Shown: positions 17,653-25,427 of the stretch, piece after piece
Numbering within the stretch: the stretch's first letter is position 1
Layout of the letters: each line of letters starts with the position of its first letter
Source of the DNA: a bacterium
GTDB taxonomy: Bacteria; CAIWAD01
Direction of reading: 5' to 3'
Assembly (NCBI GenBank): GCA_030429345.1
Contig: JAUIFJ010000041.1
Location: 1 to 25,427, forward strand
Length of the DNA: 25,427 nt
Made by a program: the position numbers and the translations under genes
The notes under the pieces: model-generated
What the model was told of the DNA's origin: nothing
Database searches by the model: none
Seen by the model: the letters and a program-made list of their open reading frames with translations, nothing else

Positions 17653-20606
17653 TTGAGAAAGAGCATTTTTTGCGTCTCACGGGCCCTGGCGCCGTTGACC
17701 ATCAGCAGGTAGACGCCGGAAGAGATCCCCTGCGGCTGCCAGGAGAATTCGTGTTCGCCGGCAGCAAGGCGGCCCTTGTGTATCGTGTCGACAAGCTGGC
17801 CGGCCAGGTTGAAGACCATCACTTCCAGGGGCTGCTCGCGCTCCAGTTCCACGCGGATGCGCGTGGAGGGGTTGAAGGGATTGGGGAAGACGGAGGCGAT
17901 GCGCAGGCTGCGCGGGCGCGTCACGGCTTCGCCTCCCAGTTCCACCTCGCCGTCGGCCCAGGCCAGCAGACGGTCCAGCACCTGGTCCAGCCCCATCGTG
18001 TTTCCGGCGCCGGACAAGCCTTCCAGGCCCCAGCCGAGACTCAGCACCTCGCCGGATCCCTGGGGCTGTACCACACCGGCATCCCCAGGATCGCCGCTGC
18101 CGAAGTGGCGGAACACGGGAACCGATCCCTGGGGCGAGAAGCGCTCCATGCTTGCCTGGTTGCCCGCGCCCCCGTTCATGAAGAACAACAGCTCGTCGTG
18201 GAAGAAGGCACCCGTGTCGCCGTTGATCGCCTGGCCGCCGACCTCGGTTTCCAGCACTTCCAGGCCGCAGAAGGACAGCAGCCAGGCCGGGTCCTGGGCC
18301 CCCGCGAGATTCTGTCCGCTCAGGACCAGGTGACCGCCGCTTTCCACGTAGCTCTCGAGAGCCTCGCGGGCCGCGCCGGCGATCTCTTCGCCGTTGTCGC
18401 CCTGCATCCAGGCCAGCAGGCGGGTGTGATCCAGGTCGAGAGCGGGGACCTCCGCCGGCGTGACGACCTGCACCTGCGCCTGGCCCTCGGCGGCCAGCAG
18501 CAGGTATTCCTCGTAGGCATCACCGCCATCGTCGTCGACGATCAGCAGGTCGGCGCGTGTGCTGGCGAAGGAGAAGTGTTCCGTGGCCTCGCCGTCCTCG
18601 CCCCACGAAAGCTCAAGTTCGAAGTCCACGGGACCGCTCAACTCGGCAAAGGTCTGGCAGGGAACGGCAAACTCGAAACTGCCGCCGCCCGCAAGGGGAC
18701 CGGTGTTGTAGCCCATGGAGGCCGGGATCACGTCCGGATGCAGCGAGCTGAGGTACATCAGCACGTCATCCACCGATCCGCCCGTGTTGACCACGCGAAG
18801 ATTGAGATTGTACACGCCGCTGTCGGGCACCTGCTGGATCTCCGCCCCCTCCTCGTTCGTCAGCCAGGCCTCGTGAAGCCGCGGCGCCGCCGGCAGGTTG
18901 CTCAGCGGGGTCAGTTGGCGCAGGATCCAGTTCTCCGGGTCCAGCTCCACCTCGCTCACGGCCTGGGGCACGAAGTATTCGAGGTGTTCGGCGGCCTCGT
19001 CGATCCAGGCCTGCACCTGCATCTCGCCGCCGCCGTCGAGTGTGATACGGATATCCATGGGCATGGTGAAGGTCTGCCTCTCCGGCACCTGCAGCTGGAC
19101 GATGTCGATGCGCAGCAGCTCGCCCCCCTCGTTGCTCGTACTCCAGCTATAGCCGTATTCCGGGTAGTACTCCCCGAAGATCCACTGCTGGAAGAACCAG
19201 TCCAGGTCGCCGCCGTAGGCCGACTCCATGTAGCCGACGAACTCTTCCGTGTCCACGCTGCGGTGGTTGTCCCGTGATCCATCCCCCAGGTAGTCGTTGG
19301 TCGCCGCGAAGAAGGTCGAATCGCCCATGACGTGGCGCAGCATGTGCAGGACCCAGGAGCCCTTGGCGTAGCTCAGGTTGCCGTCGAAGATGGTCTGGGT
19401 CTCCGGGTCCTCGACGTAGATCGTGCCCGGGCCGTAATACTCTTCCAGGTCCATGTTGGCGTGCAGGCCGGCGGGACCGTTGAGGTATTCCTGGAACAGG
19501 CTCTCCCCGTAGGTCGCCCAGCCCTCGTTGAGCCAGATATGGTGGAAGGTCTTGCAGGTCACCTTGTCCCCGAACCACTGGTGCATCAGCTCGTGGGCGA
19601 TCACGGCCTGGTTGTAGAAGCCCATCGAGCTGATCGTCTGGTGCTCCATCGCCCCGCCCCAGGTATACTGGGCATGGCCGTACTTCTCGTCCAGGAAGGG
19701 GTAGGGCTGGATGCGCTCGGAGAAGGCCTGCAGGGCGTCGATGCCGGTCTGTGTCACCCAGTCCTGCTCGGAAGGGCTCAGGCCCCAGCTGTATTCGACG
19801 ACCGGCAGGTCGGTGCCTTCCCAGTTCCAGGTGTCTTCCAGGTAGTTGTAGGGAGCGATGCAGACGGAGAAGAGATAGGTCACCATGGGCCAGCTCTCGA
19901 ACCAGGTCGCGGTGCGCGTGCCGTCTCCGTTGTCTACATCCGCCTCGAGCACTCCGTTGGAGACGATGGTGTTGAAGTCCTGGGAGCTGATGTGCGCGCG
20001 CAGGCTGTCCGCCTTGTCGATGGGCAGGTCGCGGCAGGGCCAGAAGCGGCGGGCGTCCCAGGGCTCGGCCTGGGTCGTCAGCACGTCGATGTTCTGGCCG
20101 GTCTGGATGTTGAAGTTGCTCGTCGGCAGCACGCCGCCGCCCGTATACCCGGCCGTGTACTCCATGCGCAGCACGGCCGATTCCCCGGCGGAGAGCGCTT
20201 CGGGCAGGGCGACCGTGACGTCCTCGCCGTTCTGTAACACGCCGGCGACGGACGCGCCGTCCACCTCCATGGACTGCAGGCTCAGGTTGTCCCCGGCATG
20301 CAGCAGGATCTGCTGCAAGCCGTTCTCCAGGCTGCGGAAATGCATTTCGACCACGCCCTGCAGCCCGTCCTCGCCCGTCGGCATGTCGAGCCAGAGCTCG
20401 TAGTAGACGACATCGTAGTGCTCCAGGGTACGCTGGTCCCTCAGGGGGATCCGGCGCTGGACCTTGCCTTCGTGCATGTCTCGGAAGGCCAGGATGTGTT
20501 CCCGGCTGGGGGTGCCTTGTTCGATCAGCGGCGGCCGCAGGGTTTCGGCCGTTTCGGCGAAGAGACTGGCCGGCAGCAGGCAGGCCAGGGAAAGCAGGGT
20601 GCTCAT
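17649..20606 (-). CDS. Secreted M1-family metallopeptidase with a C-terminal sorting domain
   Basis: 985 residues. The ATG at 20606 is chosen because a signal peptide starts there (MSTLLSLACLLPASLFA) and GGGAG lies seven bases upstream. An M1 aminopeptidase unit follows: GAMEH at 318-322 (GAMEN-like), the zinc site H338-E-L-M-H342 with third ligand E361 in NEGWATY, and catalytic Tyr 413 in LSYAKGSW. After about residue 560 come strand-rich domains and a class I glutamine-amidotransferase-like region (DDDGGDAYEEYLLLAAEGQA, then SGGHLVLSGQNLAG). Residue 908 onward is a PNPFNPSTR FlgD-Ig/type IX-like sorting domain. It probably trims peptides at the cell surface or outside the cell. It is the first gene of a two-gene operon with a secreted partner downstream. 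Confidence 0.93.
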   Translation of the reverse strand: MSTLLSLACLLPASLFAETAETLRPPLIEQGTPSREHILAFRDMHEGKVQRRIPLRDQRTLEHYDVVYYELWLDMPTGEDGLQGVVEMHFRSLENGLQQILLHAGDNLSLQSMEVDGASVAGVLQNGEDVTVALPEALSAGESAVLRMEYTAGYTGGGVLPTSNFNIQTGQNIDVLTTQAEPWDARRFWPCRDLPIDKADSLRAHISSQDFNTIVSNGVLEADVDNGDGTRTATWFESWPMVTYLFSVCIAPYNYLEDTWNWEGTDLPVVEYSWGLSPSEQDWVTQTGIDALQAFSERIQPYPFLDEKYGHAQYTWGGAMEHQTISSMGFYNQAVIAHELMHQWFGDKVTCKTFHHIWLNEGWATYGESLFQEYLNGPAGLHANMDLEEYYGPGTIYVEDPETQTIFDGNLSYAKGSWVLHMLRHVMGDSTFFAATNDYLGDGSRDNHRSVDTEEFVGYMESAYGGDLDWFFQQWIFGEYYPEYGYSWSTSNEGGELLRIDIVQLQVPERQTFTMPMDIRITLDGGGEMQVQAWIDEAAEHLEYFVPQAVSEVELDPENWILRQLTPLSNLPAAPRLHEAWLTNEEGAEIQQVPDSGVYNLNLRVVNTGGSVDDVLMYLSSLHPDVIPASMGYNTGPLAGGGSFEFAVPCQTFAELSGPVDFELELSWGEDGEATEHFSFASTRADLLIVDDDGGDAYEEYLLLAAEGQAQVQVVTPAEVPALDLDHTRLLAWMQGDNGEEIAGAAREALESYVESGGHLVLSGQNLAGAQDPAWLLSFCGLEVLETEVGGQAINGDTGAFFHDELLFFMNGGAGNQASMERFSPQGSVPVFRHFGSGDPGDAGVVQPQGSGEVLSLGWGLEGLSGAGNTMGLDQVLDRLLAWADGEVELGGEAVTRPRSLRIASVFPNPFNPSTRIRVELEREQPLEVMVFNLAGQLVDTIHKGRLAAGEHEFSWQPQGISSGVYLLMVNGARARETQKMLFLK

Positions 20607-20664
20607 GAGGATGCTCCCGAATGAATGCGGACCCGCCACCTTCTGGAGCAGGTCATTGGCAAGC

Positions 20665-20695
20665 AGTATAGCAAGCAGCGTGCCAGCCCGTTCAA
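20665..20695 (-). promoter_or_regulatory. Extended -10 promoter for the M1 peptidase operon
   Basis: On the minus strand: TTGAAC (20695-20690), 19 bases, then TATACT (20670-20665) preceded by TGC, giving TTGCTATACT. The spacer is long, but the extended -10 can compensate. A start near 20658 leaves a leader of about 50 bases before the ATG at 20606. Confidence 0.5.
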
Positions 20696-20725
20696 TGACG
20701 AAAGTCAAGAAGGACATGGGCCATT

Positions 20726-20734
20726 TGCTATACT
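20726..20734 (+). promoter_or_regulatory. Extended -10 promoter for hldD
   Basis: TGCTATACT, an extended -10 (TG at 20726-20727, TATACT at 20729-20734). No good -35 hexamer is seen 16-18 bases upstream (TCAAGA at 20705-20710 is the best). The decamer TTGCTATACT also occurs on the opposite strand about 60 bases away, driving the divergent gene. Confidence 0.45.
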
Positions 20735-20923
20735 CTCGCCGTTCCCGACGAGGCCCTTCGGCAAGCTGTCCGGACCGCAGGAACGGCATGTAGCAGGACC
20801 CCGGCGGAGCAATGCATCGCCTGAACCTGCAGATTCTGCCGGCAGCCGGTTTGCTGCCGTTTGCCTGCACTGGTCGGGAAACCTGACGACTGTCCGGATT
20901 TTCTGCGCTACGAGAGGAGAGCC

Positions 20924-21907
20924 ATGATCATCGTCACCGGCGCGGCGGGCTTCATTGGCAGCGCCCTGGCCTGGCGGCTCAACCGCCTGGGCCACGGCGA
21001 TCTGCTGCTGGTGGATCACCTGGGCGCCGCCGACAAGTGGCGCAACCTGAGCGGCCTCTCCTATACGGATTACCTCGACAAGCGCGATTTCCTGGAAGCC
21101 TTCCACGAAGGCGCCTTTCCCGACTGCGAAGCGGTCTTCCACATGGGCGCCTGCAGCTCGACCACCGAGCGCGACGCCGACTACCTGATGTTCAACAATG
21201 CCGTCTACACCCGCGACCTGGCGCGCATCTGCGCCGCGCGGAAGGTGCGGCTGCTCTACGCCTCCAGCGCCGCCACCTACGGCGCCGGCGAACAGGGCTA
21301 TTCGGACGATCCCGGGAAGCTGGACGACCTGCGTCCGCTGAACATGTACGGCTATTCCAAGCAGCTCGCCGACAGCTGGCTGCGGCAGGAAGGGCTGCTG
21401 GATTCCGCGGTCGGCTTCAAGTTCTTCAATGTCTTCGGGCCGAACGAGTATCACAAGGGCAGCATGCGCTCGATGGTGCTCAAGGCATGGGAGCAGTTCC
21501 GTGATACGGGCAAGGTCAGCCTCTTCGCCAACCATCGCGACGGGCATTCGGACGGCGACGAGACCCGCGACTTCGTCTACGTGAAGGATGTGGTCGAGAC
21601 GATGATCGCCGCCTGGAAGGATCCCGCGGTCAACGGCGTATACAACCTGGGCACCGGCGAGCCGCGCAGTTTCCTGCACCTGGTGCAGGCCGTCTTCAAG
21701 GCCCTGGGCCGCGAGCCGGCCATCGAGTGGATTCCCATGCCCCCCGAACTGCGCGGACAGTACCAGTACTACACCTGCGCCGACACGGCCCGCCTGGCCG
21801 CCGCCGGCCTGCCCGTGCCCCGGACCTCGCTGGAGGACGCGGTGCGCGACTATGTCTGCAACTACCTGGAAAAGGACTGCGCGCGCCTCGACGCTGCGCG
21901 CGACTGA
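20924..21907 (+). CDS. hldD: ADP-L-glycero-D-manno-heptose 6-epimerase
   Basis: 327 residues, close to HldD of other bacteria. It makes ADP-L-glycero-D-manno-heptose for the lipopolysaccharide inner core, in the cytoplasm. It is a short-chain dehydrogenase-type epimerase: the nucleotide-binding GAAGFIG at 6-12, the catalytic Y142-x3-K146 pair in MYGYSK, FFNVFGPNEYHKGSM, the DETRDFVYVKDVV block and the family-specific ELRGQYQYYT near the C-terminus. The ATG at 20924 is preceded by GAGAGGAGA. The aminotransferase gene starts 42 bases after its stop and may be co-transcribed. A WaaP-like kinase gene (5052-5813) fits the same pathway. Confidence 0.95.
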   Translation: MIIVTGAAGFIGSALAWRLNRLGHGDLLLVDHLGAADKWRNLSGLSYTDYLDKRDFLEAFHEGAFPDCEAVFHMGACSSTTERDADYLMFNNAVYTRDLARICAARKVRLLYASSAATYGAGEQGYSDDPGKLDDLRPLNMYGYSKQLADSWLRQEGLLDSAVGFKFFNVFGPNEYHKGSMRSMVLKAWEQFRDTGKVSLFANHRDGHSDGDETRDFVYVKDVVETMIAAWKDPAVNGVYNLGTGEPRSFLHLVQAVFKALGREPAIEWIPMPPELRGQYQYYTCADTARLAAAGLPVPRTSLEDAVRDYVCNYLEKDCARLDAARD

Positions 21908-21949
21908 AGCGAAGCCTGCCGCAACCGGCGGCACAAGAGGGAGCAACCC

Positions 21950-23020
21950 ATGCACAAGAAACTGTTCATTCCGGGCCCCGTCGATGTACGGCCCGAGGTT
22001 CTGCAGGCGATGGCCCAACCGATGATCGGGCATCGCACCAAGGACGCCAGCGCCCTGCAGCGCGGCATTACGGAGAAGATGCGCAAGGTCTTCCAGACCG
22101 AGAACGTGATGGTGCTCTCCACCTCCTCCGGATCGGGCATGATGGAAGGCGCGATCCGCAGTTTCACCGGCAAGGGCGCCGCGGTCTTCAGTGTCGGGGC
22201 CTTCGGCAAGCGCTGGCACGAGATGGCGGTGCAGAACGGCGTCGAAGCCGATCTCTTCGAGGTGCCGCAGGGCCAGCCGACCCTGGCCAGCGAAGTGGAG
22301 AAGGCCTTGGCCACCGGCAAGTACGACACCTTCACCATCACCCACAACGAGACCAGCAGCGGCGTGATGAATCCCGTCCAGGAGATCGCCGAAGTGCGGC
22401 GTCGCTACCCGGACGTGCTCTGGCTGATGGATACGGTCAGCTCGATGGGCGGGACGAGCATTCCCGTCGACGAGCTCGGCGTCGACTGCTGCATCACATC
22501 GACCCAGAAGGCGCTCGGCGTGCCTCCGGGGCTGGCCATCGGAAGCGTGACGGAACGATCCATCGACCGGGCGCGCGGCAAGGGCCAGCGCGGCTTCTAC
22601 CTGGACATGGTCAAGCTCTACGACTTCATCTTCAAGAAGGACCACCAGTATCCGAGCACCCCGGCCCTTTCGCTGATGTACGGCCTGGACAAGTCCCTCG
22701 ACTTCATCATGGAGGAAGGACTGGAGAACCGCTGGGAGCGCCACCGCCTGAACATGGAGAAGGTGCGCGCCTGGGGCCGCAAGCACTTCGAGCTGCTTGT
22801 CGACGACGCCTACGCCAGCCGCACCGTGACCGTGATCCGCAACACGCGCGAGATCAGCGTTGGCGACCTGAACAAGGCCCTCGGCGAGCGCGGCTTCCAG
22901 ATCGCCAACGGCTACGGCGAACTGAAGGACAAGACCTTCCGCATCGCCCACATGGCCGACTGCACCAGCGAAGGACTGGACGAAGTGCTCGGATCGATCG
23001 AGGAAATCCTGTCCCTGTAA
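21950..23020 (+). CDS. Class V aminotransferase (phosphoserine/serine-glyoxylate type)
   Basis: 356 residues. It belongs to the pyridoxal-phosphate fold-type I class V family: the N-terminal FIPGPVDVRPEV, HRTKD at 28-32, D161 contacting the ring nitrogen, and the Schiff-base lysine K187 in STQKALGVPPG. Proteins annotated serine-pyruvate or alanine-glyoxylate transaminase look like this. Because the next gene is a SerA-type dehydrogenase and the one after is DUF1015, it most likely acts as the phosphoserine aminotransferase (SerC role), making phosphoserine from phosphohydroxypyruvate and glutamate; that is inference. It is not the classical SerC type. The ATG at 21950 follows GAGGGAG. A small hairpin (21917-21933) lies just before this ribosome site. 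Confidence 0.85.
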   Translation: MHKKLFIPGPVDVRPEVLQAMAQPMIGHRTKDASALQRGITEKMRKVFQTENVMVLSTSSGSGMMEGAIRSFTGKGAAVFSVGAFGKRWHEMAVQNGVEADLFEVPQGQPTLASEVEKALATGKYDTFTITHNETSSGVMNPVQEIAEVRRRYPDVLWLMDTVSSMGGTSIPVDELGVDCCITSTQKALGVPPGLAIGSVTERSIDRARGKGQRGFYLDMVKLYDFIFKKDHQYPSTPALSLMYGLDKSLDFIMEEGLENRWERHRLNMEKVRAWGRKHFELLVDDAYASRTVTVIRNTREISVGDLNKALGERGFQIANGYGELKDKTFRIAHMADCTSEGLDEVLGSIEEILSL

Positions 23021-23050
23021 CACGGGCCGCGCCCGAACCCCGGAGGAACC

Positions 23051-23965
23051 ATGCCCCGCGTCCTGCTGAACGACGGCCTTGCCGCCGACGCCGTCAACGC
23101 CCTGAAGAGCCTGGGCGTCGATTGTGATACGACACACTACGAAGAGGCCGACCTGCACCGCGAGCTGGCGGCCGCCGACGCCATCGTGATCCGCAGCGCC
23201 ACCAGGCTGCGCGACCCGGAGATCGACGCCGCCGTCGCCGGCGGCAGGCTCAAGCTGATCATCCGCGGCGGAGTCGGCATCGACAACATCAACCACGAAT
23301 ACGCCCGCTCGAAGGGCATCGAGGTGCGCAACACGCCCGGCGCCAGCAGCGCCAGCGTGGCCGAACTGGTGATCGCGCACATGTTCGCCGTCAGCCGCTT
23401 CCTGCCTGCGGCCAACGTGACCATGCGCCAGGGCCAGTGGAACAAGAAGCAGTACAAGGGCCGCGAGCTGGGCGGAGCCGTCTGCGGCATCGTCGGTTTC
23501 GGCCGCATCGGACGGGAGACCGGGCGTCGCGCACTGGCCCTGGGCATGCAGGTGTTGTATTACGACAGCTATGAGGGCGTCGAGCACGTCGAGGGCTGTA
23601 CCCGCCTCAGCCTGACGGAAGTGCTCGAGCGGAGCGACTACCTGAGCCTCAACGTGCCGCACGCCAAGGGCGAGCCGGCCCTGATCGGCGCCGCCGAGCT
23701 GGCGCGCATGAAGAAGGGCGCTGTGCTCGTCAACTGCAGCCGCGGCGGAGTGGTCGACGAGGCGGCCCTGCTGGCCAGTCTCGAGGACGGGCACCTGGGC
23801 GGCGCCGGCATCGACGTATACGAGAACGAGCCCGAGTACAACCAGGCCCTGGCGGCCCATCCGCTTGTCAGCGTGACGCCTCACATCGGCGCGCAGACCA
23901 CGCAGGCCCAGGCCCGCGTCGGCCAGGAAGTGGTCGACATCCTGCGCGAGGGGCTCGGCTTCTAG
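23051..23965 (+). CDS. serA: D-3-phosphoglycerate dehydrogenase, short form
   Basis: 304 residues: only the two D-2-hydroxyacid dehydrogenase domains, without the regulatory ACT or ASB domains of longer SerA proteins. The NAD motif is G149-F-G-R-I-G154 in the pattern GFGRIG. Catalytic residues fit the family: R231 in NCSRGG, E260 in ENEPE, H278 in TPHIG. It oxidises 3-phosphoglycerate to phosphohydroxypyruvate, the first step of serine synthesis. Lack of an ACT domain suggests no serine feedback through this protein. The ATG follows GGAGG. The gene lies 30 bases after the aminotransferase; a hairpin separates it from DUF1015. Confidence 0.88.
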   Translation: MPRVLLNDGLAADAVNALKSLGVDCDTTHYEEADLHRELAAADAIVIRSATRLRDPEIDAAVAGGRLKLIIRGGVGIDNINHEYARSKGIEVRNTPGASSASVAELVIAHMFAVSRFLPAANVTMRQGQWNKKQYKGRELGGAVCGIVGFGRIGRETGRRALALGMQVLYYDSYEGVEHVEGCTRLSLTEVLERSDYLSLNVPHAKGEPALIGAAELARMKKGAVLVNCSRGGVVDEAALLASLEDGHLGGAGIDVYENEPEYNQALAAHPLVSVTPHIGAQTTQAQARVGQEVVDILREGLGF

Positions 23966-23999
23966 CCTGCCCCGTCCTTCGATTCTGCAGCCTTCCAGC

Positions 24000-24030
24000 C
24001 GGCTCCGCCATCGCGGCGGAGCCGCTTTCT
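24000..24030 (+). terminator. GC-rich hairpin between serA and the DUF1015 gene
   Basis: GGCTCCGCC (24001-24009) and GGCGGAGCC (24015-24023) are perfect arms around ATCGC, extended by C24000-G24024. CTTTCT follows. The T-run is weak, so this may be a leaky terminator or an RNA-stability element that lowers DUF1015 relative to serA rather than a full stop. The DUF1015 ATG is only 16 bases further on. Confidence 0.5.
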
Positions 24031-24045
24031 CGAGAAAGGACCTTC

Positions 24046-25299
24046 ATGGCCGTCTTCAATCCCTTCTGCGGCTTTCGCCCGCGGGTCGACCTGGCCGAGC
24101 GCATTGCCAGCCGCCCCTACGACGTGCTCAACAGCGCCGAGGCCCGCGTCGAGGCCGAGGGCAACGAGTACAGCTTCCTTCGCGTGGTCAAGTCGGAGAT
24201 CGACCTGCCCGAGGACACGGACCCCTACGATGACCGCGTCTACGCGACGGCGCGCGCCAACCTGGACCGCCTGATCCACCTGGGGCGGCTGGTGCAGGAC
24301 GACCGGCCCTGCTTCTATCTCTACCGCCAGGAGATGGACGGGCGGGTGCAGACCGGCGTCGTCGGCTGCACCTCCGTGGAGGACTACGAGAAGAACGTGA
24401 TCCGCAAGCACGAGCACACGCGGGAAGTCAAGGAGCGCGACCGCATCCGCCACGTGGACGAGTGCAACGCCAACACGGGGCCGGTCTTCCTGACCTACCG
24501 CGGCAGCGAGCGCATCGACGGGCTGGTGGAAGGCTGGTGCGCGGATCACAAGCCGCTCTACGATTTCAGCACCGATTCCGTGAGACACACCTTCTGGGTC
24601 GTCGACGACGGGAAGGTGATCAAGGAGCTGAAGACCGCCTTCGGCAGGATCCGAACCCTGTATGTGGCGGATGGCCACCACCGCAGCGCCAGCGCGGCCA
24701 AGGTTGGCGCGAAGCGCCGCGAGGCCAACCCCGGGCACACAGGGCAGGAGGAATACAACTACTTCATGTCCGTGGCCTTCCCGGACCATGAACTGACGAT
24801 TATCGACTACAACCGCGTGGTCAAGGACCTGAACGGCCAGGACGCCGCCGGCTTCCTCGCGGCCCTGGAGGCTGCCGGCTTCGAGGTCGTCGCCGAGGGC
24901 GGGAGCGGCGAACCGGCCAGGCCGGAGAAGCCCGGGCAATACGGCCTGTATCTCGATGCCCGCTGGCATCGTGTGACAGCGCCGGAAGACTGGAAGCAGG
25001 CCGAGGACCCCGTCGAGGCCCTCGACGTGGCGATCCTGCAGCAGAAGGTGCTGACGCCGCTCCTCGGCATCGGGGACCCGCGGACGGACGAACGCATCGA
25101 CTTCGTCGGCGGCATCCGCGGCCTGGGCGAGCTGGAGCGCCGCGTGGACAGCGGGGAGATGGCCCTGGCCTTCGCCCTCTACCCGACGAGCATCGAGGAC
25201 CTGATGTCCGTCGCCGACCTGGACCGCGTCATGCCGCCCAAGTCCACCTGGTTCGAGCCCAAGCTGCGCTCGGGCCTGATCGTGCACCGGTTGGAATAG
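24046..25299 (+). CDS. DUF1015-family protein of the serine cluster
   Basis: 417 residues. It matches DUF1015: N-terminal PFCGFRPR and SRPYDVLN, the block KHEHTREVKERDR at 121-133, then LYVADGHHRSASAAKVG with D209-G210-H211-H212-R213. DGHHR recalls the G-x-HR site of ParB/Srx-fold enzymes, some of which are free-serine kinases; I infer only that a nucleotide or phosphate reaction is possible. The function is not established. The aminotransferase-SerA-DUF1015 order is one I recall from Bacteroidota, which supports a role in serine metabolism, for example handling phosphoserine, since no SerB-type phosphatase is seen next to it. The ATG at 24046 follows AAAGGA. Confidence 0.82.
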   Translation: MAVFNPFCGFRPRVDLAERIASRPYDVLNSAEARVEAEGNEYSFLRVVKSEIDLPEDTDPYDDRVYATARANLDRLIHLGRLVQDDRPCFYLYRQEMDGRVQTGVVGCTSVEDYEKNVIRKHEHTREVKERDRIRHVDECNANTGPVFLTYRGSERIDGLVEGWCADHKPLYDFSTDSVRHTFWVVDDGKVIKELKTAFGRIRTLYVADGHHRSASAAKVGAKRREANPGHTGQEEYNYFMSVAFPDHELTIIDYNRVVKDLNGQDAAGFLAALEAAGFEVVAEGGSGEPARPEKPGQYGLYLDARWHRVTAPEDWKQAEDPVEALDVAILQQKVLTPLLGIGDPRTDERIDFVGGIRGLGELERRVDSGEMALAFALYPTSIEDLMSVADLDRVMPPKSTWFEPKLRSGLIVHRLE

Positions 25300-25300
25300 G

Positions 25301-25344
25301 AAGAACTCGCACGGAGGGCACGGAGTAGACGGAGAACACAGAGT
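25301..25344 (+). repeat. Array of four 9-nt units, NNNACGGAG, copy B
   Basis: GAAGAACT followed by CGCACGGAG, GGCACGGAG, TAGACGGAG and AACACAGAG. It starts one base after the DUF1015 stop codon. It matches copy A (1057-1100, minus) at 39 of 44 positions, in the same position relative to a gene end. The last unit has ACAGAG instead of ACGGAG. Confidence 0.85.
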
Positions 25345-25427
25345 GAATAAATGTCTGGTTGTCTGGACATGTGGGTCTTGGTGGAAGCCGAGGCCCTTTT
25401 TACTCTTGCGAGTGATCGATGAGGAGG
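25345..25427 (+). other. Leader of the next gene, cut by the window end
   Basis: TTGGTG (25378-25383), 17 bases, and TACTCT (25401-25406) could be a weak promoter. The window ends in GAGGAGG (25421-25427), a strong Shine-Dalgarno, so a gene probably starts within about ten bases beyond the edge. A short direct repeat TGTCTGG occurs at 25352-25358 and 25360-25366. Confidence 0.35.

Larger units (their letters stand above)
20607..20923. other. Divergent regulatory region between the M1 peptidase and hldD
   Basis: 317 bases holding a promoter on each strand (next two entries) and no convincing gene. The plus-strand leader to hldD would be about 180 bases. The minus-strand leader to the peptidase is about 50 bases. 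No terminator hairpin was found. Confidence 0.6.

Noticed and set aside
17559-19277. 572-codon plus-strand frame opposite the M1 peptidase
   Set aside because: A shadow frame; the minus-strand peptidase has a complete catalytic site and sorting domain.
20705-23884. 1059-codon open frame on the minus strand
   Set aside because: It lies opposite hldD, the aminotransferase and serA, all with clear motifs. Its composition (rich in His, Gln, Val, Ala, Gly) is typical of antisense frames in GC-rich genes.

Overview
The window is GC-rich DNA from a Gram-negative (diderm) bacterium, probably an uncultured lineage related to the Fibrobacterota-Chlorobiota-Bacteroidota assemblage (Eisenbacteria- or Krumholzibacteria-like). 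This placement is inferred from gene content. An ADP-heptose epimerase (HldD) and a WaaP-like kinase point to lipopolysaccharide. Two secreted proteins end in a PNPFNP-type C-terminal domain, and a GldA/GldF/GldG-type transporter is present. No rRNA, tRNA, phage, insertion sequence or CRISPR array was seen. Most genes look like ordinary chromosomal genes with clear ribosome sites.

Layout. 1-366: a 159-bp tandem repeat with REP-like palindromes. 390-3077 (minus): a small membrane protein, an alpha/beta hydrolase and a SpoU-type RNA methyltransferase, coupled by two GTGA stop/start overlaps, then an HD-domain protein. 3093-3309: a palindrome and a probable remnant of a SatD-like gene. 3439-5813 (plus): a secreted subtilase coupled by GTGA to a WaaP-like kinase. 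6084-10336: GldA-, GldF- and GldG-like ABC genes plus a DUF4340 gene, closed by a terminator. 10669-12006: dihydroorotase. 12111-14054: a cyclic-nucleotide-binding-like domain fused to aspartase. 14161-15548: a PgsA-type enzyme coupled to a HAD phosphatase. 15553-20606 (minus): an M1 peptidase and a second secreted protein, again coupled by GTGA. 20924-25299 (plus): HldD, a class V aminotransferase, a SerA-type dehydrogenase and a DUF1015 protein. The aminotransferase, dehydrogenase and DUF1015 genes look like a serine-biosynthesis cluster.

Working together: several genes serve the envelope (HldD, WaaP-like kinase, PgsA, secreted peptidases, Gld-like transporter). Others serve nitrogen and one-carbon metabolism (dihydroorotase, aspartase, serine genes). 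The most unusual protein is the sensor-domain aspartase. The most unusual DNA-level signals are: (i) a 44-bp array of four 9-nt units found just after two unrelated stop codons about 24 kb apart; (ii) the nonamer CGTGTGACA at every Arg-Val-Thr checked; and (iii) strong enrichment of GTATAC and GTGATAC. No wholly new multi-gene system could be demonstrated from sequence alone.
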